Origin: an uncultured Bacilli bacterium
Lineage (GTDB): Bacteria; Bacillota_I; Bacilli_A; RFN20; CAG-826
Assembly: GCA_905236085.1 (NCBI GenBank)
Contig: CAJOOD010000030.1
Coordinates: 1 to 18,027 of the forward strand
Direction: 5' to 3'
Length of the DNA: 18,027 nt
Each line of letters starts with the position of its first letter. Position 1 is the stretch's first letter. The position numbers were made by a program, and so were the translations under genes. The notes under the pieces were generated by a model. That model worked only from the letters and a program-made list of their open reading frames with translations. It was not told where the DNA came from and did no database searches. Positions 15,081 to 18,027 of the stretch are shown here, piece by piece.

Positions 15081-16277
15081 TTATTTATCTTCTTTAGGTT
15101 CTTCTGGATGAGCTGGACCTAATAAGGATAATTCGGTTTCTGGATCAAAGAAGTGCATAACTTTACCTTCAAAGGTGATATAGACTTCCTTACCGGCAAC
15201 CATAGAGTTTCTTTCTTCTTCGGTTAAGTGAATAGTTGGAACTCTAACGACTAATTGAGCTTCATCATCGGTTACAACGTGTAAGTGTAATTCAGAACCC
15301 ATCATTTCGTTAACTAATAAAGTTGTACGGATGGTATCTGGTCCAGATTTCTTTGCTAAGACGATATGTTCAGGTCTAACGCCTAAAATAATTTCTTTGC
15401 TTGGAACACCTAATTTAGCTAATTTCTTAGCCTTTTCACCTGTGACAGGAATCTTAGCTCCATATGGAGTGACAAAATAATGTTCACCTTCTTTAACAAG
15501 GTTGGTTCTAATTGTGTTCATCTTTGGAGCGCCGATAAATTCTGCGACAAATAAATTATCAGGTTTATCAAAGACTTCACTTGGAGTACCAACTTGCATA
15601 ATGAAGCCGTCTTTCATAATAACAATTCTATCGCCCAAAGTCATAGCTTCGGTTTGATCGTGTGTGACGTAAATGAAGGTGGTATTAATTCTCTTTCTTA
15701 AGAGAATGATTTCCGCTCTCATTTGGTTACGTAATTTAGCATCAAGGTTAGATAATGGTTCATCCATTAAGAATACTTTACAATCCTTAACCATAGCTCT
15801 ACCAATAGCAACTCTTTGTCTTTGACCACCAGATAATGCTCTTGGTTTTCTAGTTAAGTATTGAGTAATGCCTAAGATTTCTGCGGCATTGGTAACTCTT
15901 TCATAGATTTCATCATGTGAGAAACCTTTGACTTGACGGCCATCTGGTAATGTACGAATTGATTTATCAAGACGTAATGGGAAGGCCATATTTTCAAATA
16001 CGGTTAAGTGTGGGTACAAAGCATAGTTTTGGAATACCATGGAAATATGACGATCTTTTGGTTGTAAATCATTGACGACTTCACCATCGATCTCAACGGT
16101 ACCACCAGAAATTTCTTCTAGACCCGCGACCATACGTAAGGTTGTGGATTTTCCACATCCAGAAGGTCCAACGAAGACAATAAATTCTTTATCTGCAATA
16201 TCAAGATTAAAATCGTGAACTGCTGTGACATTGCCTTGATAGACTTTTTTAACATCGGTTAATTTTACAGTAGACAT
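15081..16277 (-). CDS. Sugar ABC transporter ATP-binding protein (MsmX/UgpC/MalK family)
   Basis: This 398-residue ATPase powers a carbohydrate importer. Walker A is GPSGCGKST (37-45), the Q-loop Gln is 83 in FQNYALYPH, the ABC signature is LSGGQRQR (148-155), Walker B ends MDEP with Asp172 and Glu173, and the switch His is 206 in VTHDQTEAM. The last 150 residues form the TOBE/MalK-type regulatory domain, including LGVRPEHI. A short insertion (about 106-120) precedes the signature region. GGAG at the end of malG overlaps that gene's TAG stop, and the ATG is 11 bp further, so expression is coupled to the permeases. In Bacilli such ATPases often serve several sugar permeases. The substrate cannot be read from the ATPase. 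Confidence 0.95.
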   Translation of the reverse strand: MSTVKLTDVKKVYQGNVTAVHDFNLDIADKEFIVFVGPSGCGKSTTLRMVAGLEEISGGTVEIDGEVVNDLQPKDRHISMVFQNYALYPHLTVFENMAFPLRLDKSIRTLPDGRQVKGFSHDEIYERVTNAAEILGITQYLTRKPRALSGGQRQRVAIGRAMVKDCKVFLMDEPLSNLDAKLRNQMRAEIILLRKRINTTFIYVTHDQTEAMTLGDRIVIMKDGFIMQVGTPSEVFDKPDNLFVAEFIGAPKMNTIRTNLVKEGEHYFVTPYGAKIPVTGEKAKKLAKLGVPSKEIILGVRPEHIVLAKKSGPDTIRTTLLVNEMMGSELHLHVVTDDEAQLVVRVPTIHLTEEERNSMVAGKEVYITFEGKVMHFFDPETELSLLGPAHPEEPKEDK

Positions 16278-16288
16278 AAATTTTTCTC

Positions 16289-17179
16289 CTATCCTTTAAC
16301 AGCGCCACCAGTGACACCTTCAACATAGTATTTTTGTAAGCACATAAACAAGATGGTAATTGGAATAGCGACCACGACACCACCAGCACAGAACATCGTA
16401 TAATTAGATGATAAGAATGATGGAGTGGAGATTAACCATTGCAAACCTGTTGCAACGTTGTAACCAGCTGGGTCAGCGTGTGCGATATAGGATGCAAATA
16501 CGAAGTCGCCCCAAGGTCCCATAAATGCGGTTAACAGAGTGTAGATAACGATTGGTTTAGATAGAGGTAAGATGACTTTAAATAAGACTTGCGCTCTATT
16601 AGCACCATCGACACGGGCTGCTTCATCTAAGCTCTTTGGTACGGTATCAAAGAAGCCTTTAGAGACATAATAGCCCATACCACTACTAGCGACATAAACA
16701 AGGATTAAACCTGGAATAGAATTGCCTTGTGTTAAGCCTAAGTCTGCTAAGACACGATATAAGATAATCATGGTTAACATACCTGGGAACATACCTAAGA
16801 TGAGCATGAAGTTCATCAAGAATTTACGACCTTTAAATCTTAAACGAGATAAGGTGTAAGACATACATAAGACAATAATTGTTTGAAGTGCTGCAGTGAT
16901 AACAGCAATAATGAATGTATTTAAGAACCATCTTGGGAATTGAGTATTGCTAAATAAATTAACATAATTATCAAATCCCCATTGCTGTGGGAAAACGTAA
17001 CCAGTCATTGATGTGGATTCACAACGGAATGACTGCAATACGATGAAGATGAATGGGATTAACCAAATAATACTCATCAAAACAAGGATGACATAGATAA
17101 TGGTGTTAGAGACTACTTTTTTAGCGTGCATCCCAGCATGTCTTTTTTCTTGGACATTGGATTCATTGAAATCTGCCAT
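16289..17179 (-). CDS. Sugar ABC transporter permease, MalG type
   Basis: This 296-residue integral membrane protein has about six transmembrane segments, the first near residues 25-50 after a hydrophilic N-terminus. The EAA loop that docks with the ATPase is present as LDEAARVDGANRAQVLFKVI (about 195-215). The C-terminus GVTGGAVKG matches MalG proteins of the maltose/maltodextrin importer family. Its ATG overlaps the TAA of the upstream permease by one base (TAATG), with an AGGAGGA site inside the upstream gene, showing tight coupling. It should pair with the MalF-type subunit to form the channel. Maltose or maltooligosaccharides are the likely substrates by family, not by direct evidence. 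Confidence 0.94.
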   Translation of the reverse strand: MADFNESNVQEKRHAGMHAKKVVSNTIIYVILVLMSIIWLIPFIFIVLQSFRCESTSMTGYVFPQQWGFDNYVNLFSNTQFPRWFLNTFIIAVITAALQTIIVLCMSYTLSRLRFKGRKFLMNFMLILGMFPGMLTMIILYRVLADLGLTQGNSIPGLILVYVASSGMGYYVSKGFFDTVPKSLDEAARVDGANRAQVLFKVILPLSKPIVIYTLLTAFMGPWGDFVFASYIAHADPAGYNVATGLQWLISTPSFLSSNYTMFCAGGVVVAIPITILFMCLQKYYVEGVTGGAVKG

Positions 17180-18027
17180 TATTGGAAATCCTCCTCATTT
17201 CTATTTGAAGGCATAATGTTGTAAACGATAAGTGATAATATCGCAACAACTACGAAGATCAAAATACCAATGACAGATGCCATGTAGTATAATGCATCGC
17301 TGCCTGTTGTAATTTTAAATAACCAGGTGACGAGTAAGTCAGTGTAACCAACACTACCAGAAGCACCACTAGCTGCGGCATTGTTAGGACCACCACCTGT
17401 TAATAAGAAGATAACGTTGAAGTTATTCATATTACCGATGAAGCTGGTTAATAAATATGGGCCAGTGACGAATAACATATATGGGAGAGTAATCTTCATA
17501 TATTGTTGCCAGGCATTAGCGCCATCGATATTCGCAGATTCATATAAATCGGCAGGAATATTCATCAAGATACCTGTAGCAATTAACATTAAGTATGGAA
17601 TACCAATCCAAATGTTAATGACGATAACTGTAATTCTAGCGGACCAGTCATGTCCGAAGAAGTCAAATGATTGACCACCTAATTTGGCAATAAAGCCGTT
17701 GATAAGTCCGTTATAAGCGAACATTTTAGAAACATACAATAAGGAAATGAATTGAGGAATAGCAATGGTTAAGACCAAGATGGTACGCCAAACCTTTTTA
17801 AGTTTAATTCCTTTTTTGTTAATCATAATAGCGACTACCATACCTAAGAAATAGTTGGTAAATGTCGCAAAGAATGCCCAGATCAATGTCCAAGCAAGAA
17901 TTTCTCCAAATGCGGCGGAATAGGCCTTACTTCCACTATTCCAGTTAAGCATAGTGTTAAAGTTGTCCAATCCAACCCATTGGAAGAGGTTGATGTAACC
18001 ATCATTAGTGCCGCTATAGTTAGTAAA
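17179..18027 (-). CDS. Sugar ABC transporter permease, MalF type (N-terminus cut by window edge)
   Basis: The frame is open to the right edge, so at least 282 residues are visible and the start lies outside. The first visible residues, FTNYSGTNDGYINLFQWVGL, are the extracytoplasmic stretch that follows the first membrane helix in MalF-type permeases. A TTG at 17968-17970 is therefore an internal codon, not the start. Five or more membrane segments follow. The EAA-type loop reads YESANIDGANAWQQYMKITL, and the sequence ends in a MalF-like tail with YNIMPSNRNEED. It overlaps the MalG-type gene by one base. The substrate-binding lipoprotein normally linked to such genes is not in the window and probably lies further right. 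Confidence 0.93.
   Translation of the reverse strand, partial: FTNYSGTNDGYINLFQWVGLDNFNTMLNWNSGSKAYSAAFGEILAWTLIWAFFATFTNYFLGMVVAIMINKKGIKLKKVWRTILVLTIAIPQFISLLYVSKMFAYNGLINGFIAKLGGQSFDFFGHDWSARITVIVINIWIGIPYLMLIATGILMNIPADLYESANIDGANAWQQYMKITLPYMLFVTGPYLLTSFIGNMNNFNVIFLLTGGGPNNAAASGASGSVGYTDLLVTWLFKITTGSDALYYMASVIGILIFVVVAILSLIVYNIMPSNRNEEDFQ

Noticed and set aside
17968..17970. TTG as the start of the MalF-type permease
   Set aside because: The frame stays open to the window edge, and the residues before it (FTNYSGTND..., WVGL) match the MalF family, so it is an internal Leu.

Overview
The window reads as a chromosome segment of a low-GC, Gram-positive bacterium in the Bacilli/Mollicutes neighbourhood. 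The evidence is AT-rich DNA, strong AGGAGG-type ribosome binding sites, the Firmicutes-type order rplK-rplA-rplJ-rplL-methyltransferase-rpoB-rpoC, an L10 leader RNA, an MsmX-type sugar ABC transporter and a lipobox lipoprotein. Tryptophan is written TGG where I checked, so the TGA=Trp code of Mycoplasma/Spiroplasma is not indicated. Two details nevertheless look mollicute-like: Asn at the RpoB position equal to E. coli 526, and a shortened proline loop in L11. An uncultured host-associated Bacilli/'Tenericutes' lineage is my best inference. The exact taxon cannot be settled from the sequence alone.

All convincing genes are on the minus strand, so transcription runs from right to left. Right end (15081-18027): a sugar ABC transporter with a MalF-type permease (cut by the window edge), a MalG-type permease and an MsmX/UgpC-type ATPase, tightly coupled and closed by a terminator. 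Next (14745-15080) is a control region with two terminator hairpins in series, an extended -10 promoter and a leader of about 120 nt. The ribosomal/RNA polymerase operon follows: rplK (GTG start), rplA, an L10 leader, rplJ, rplL, an RsmC/YbxB-like methyltransferase, rpoB and rpoC, ending in a strong terminator at about 4271-4306. The usual neighbours secE-nusG (upstream) and rpsL-rpsG-fusA-tuf (downstream) are absent.

Downstream of rpoC is a stand-alone gene for a GH3-family (auxin-responsive GH3/JAR1-like) acyl-acid amido synthetase homologue. It has its own candidate promoter and terminator, with a pair of 20-bp direct repeats and an inverted repeat upstream. After a 347-bp intergenic region with traces of a plus-strand membrane-protein ORF comes a surface lipoprotein gene. 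It has a lipobox, a Ser-rich linker containing an exact 30-bp tandem duplication, and at least six tandem repeats of 107-114 residues, and it runs off the left edge.

Functionally, the centre is housekeeping: ribosomal stalk and L1/L11 proteins, an rRNA methyltransferase candidate and the core polymerase. The flanks are accessory: sugar uptake on the right, and an unusual conjugating enzyme plus a repetitive surface lipoprotein on the left. I found no CRISPR array, tRNA, rRNA, insertion sequence or phage gene. I see no complete undescribed system. The most unusual items are the repeat lipoprotein, the bacterial GH3 enzyme and the sequence-predicted rifampicin and thiostrepton target changes.
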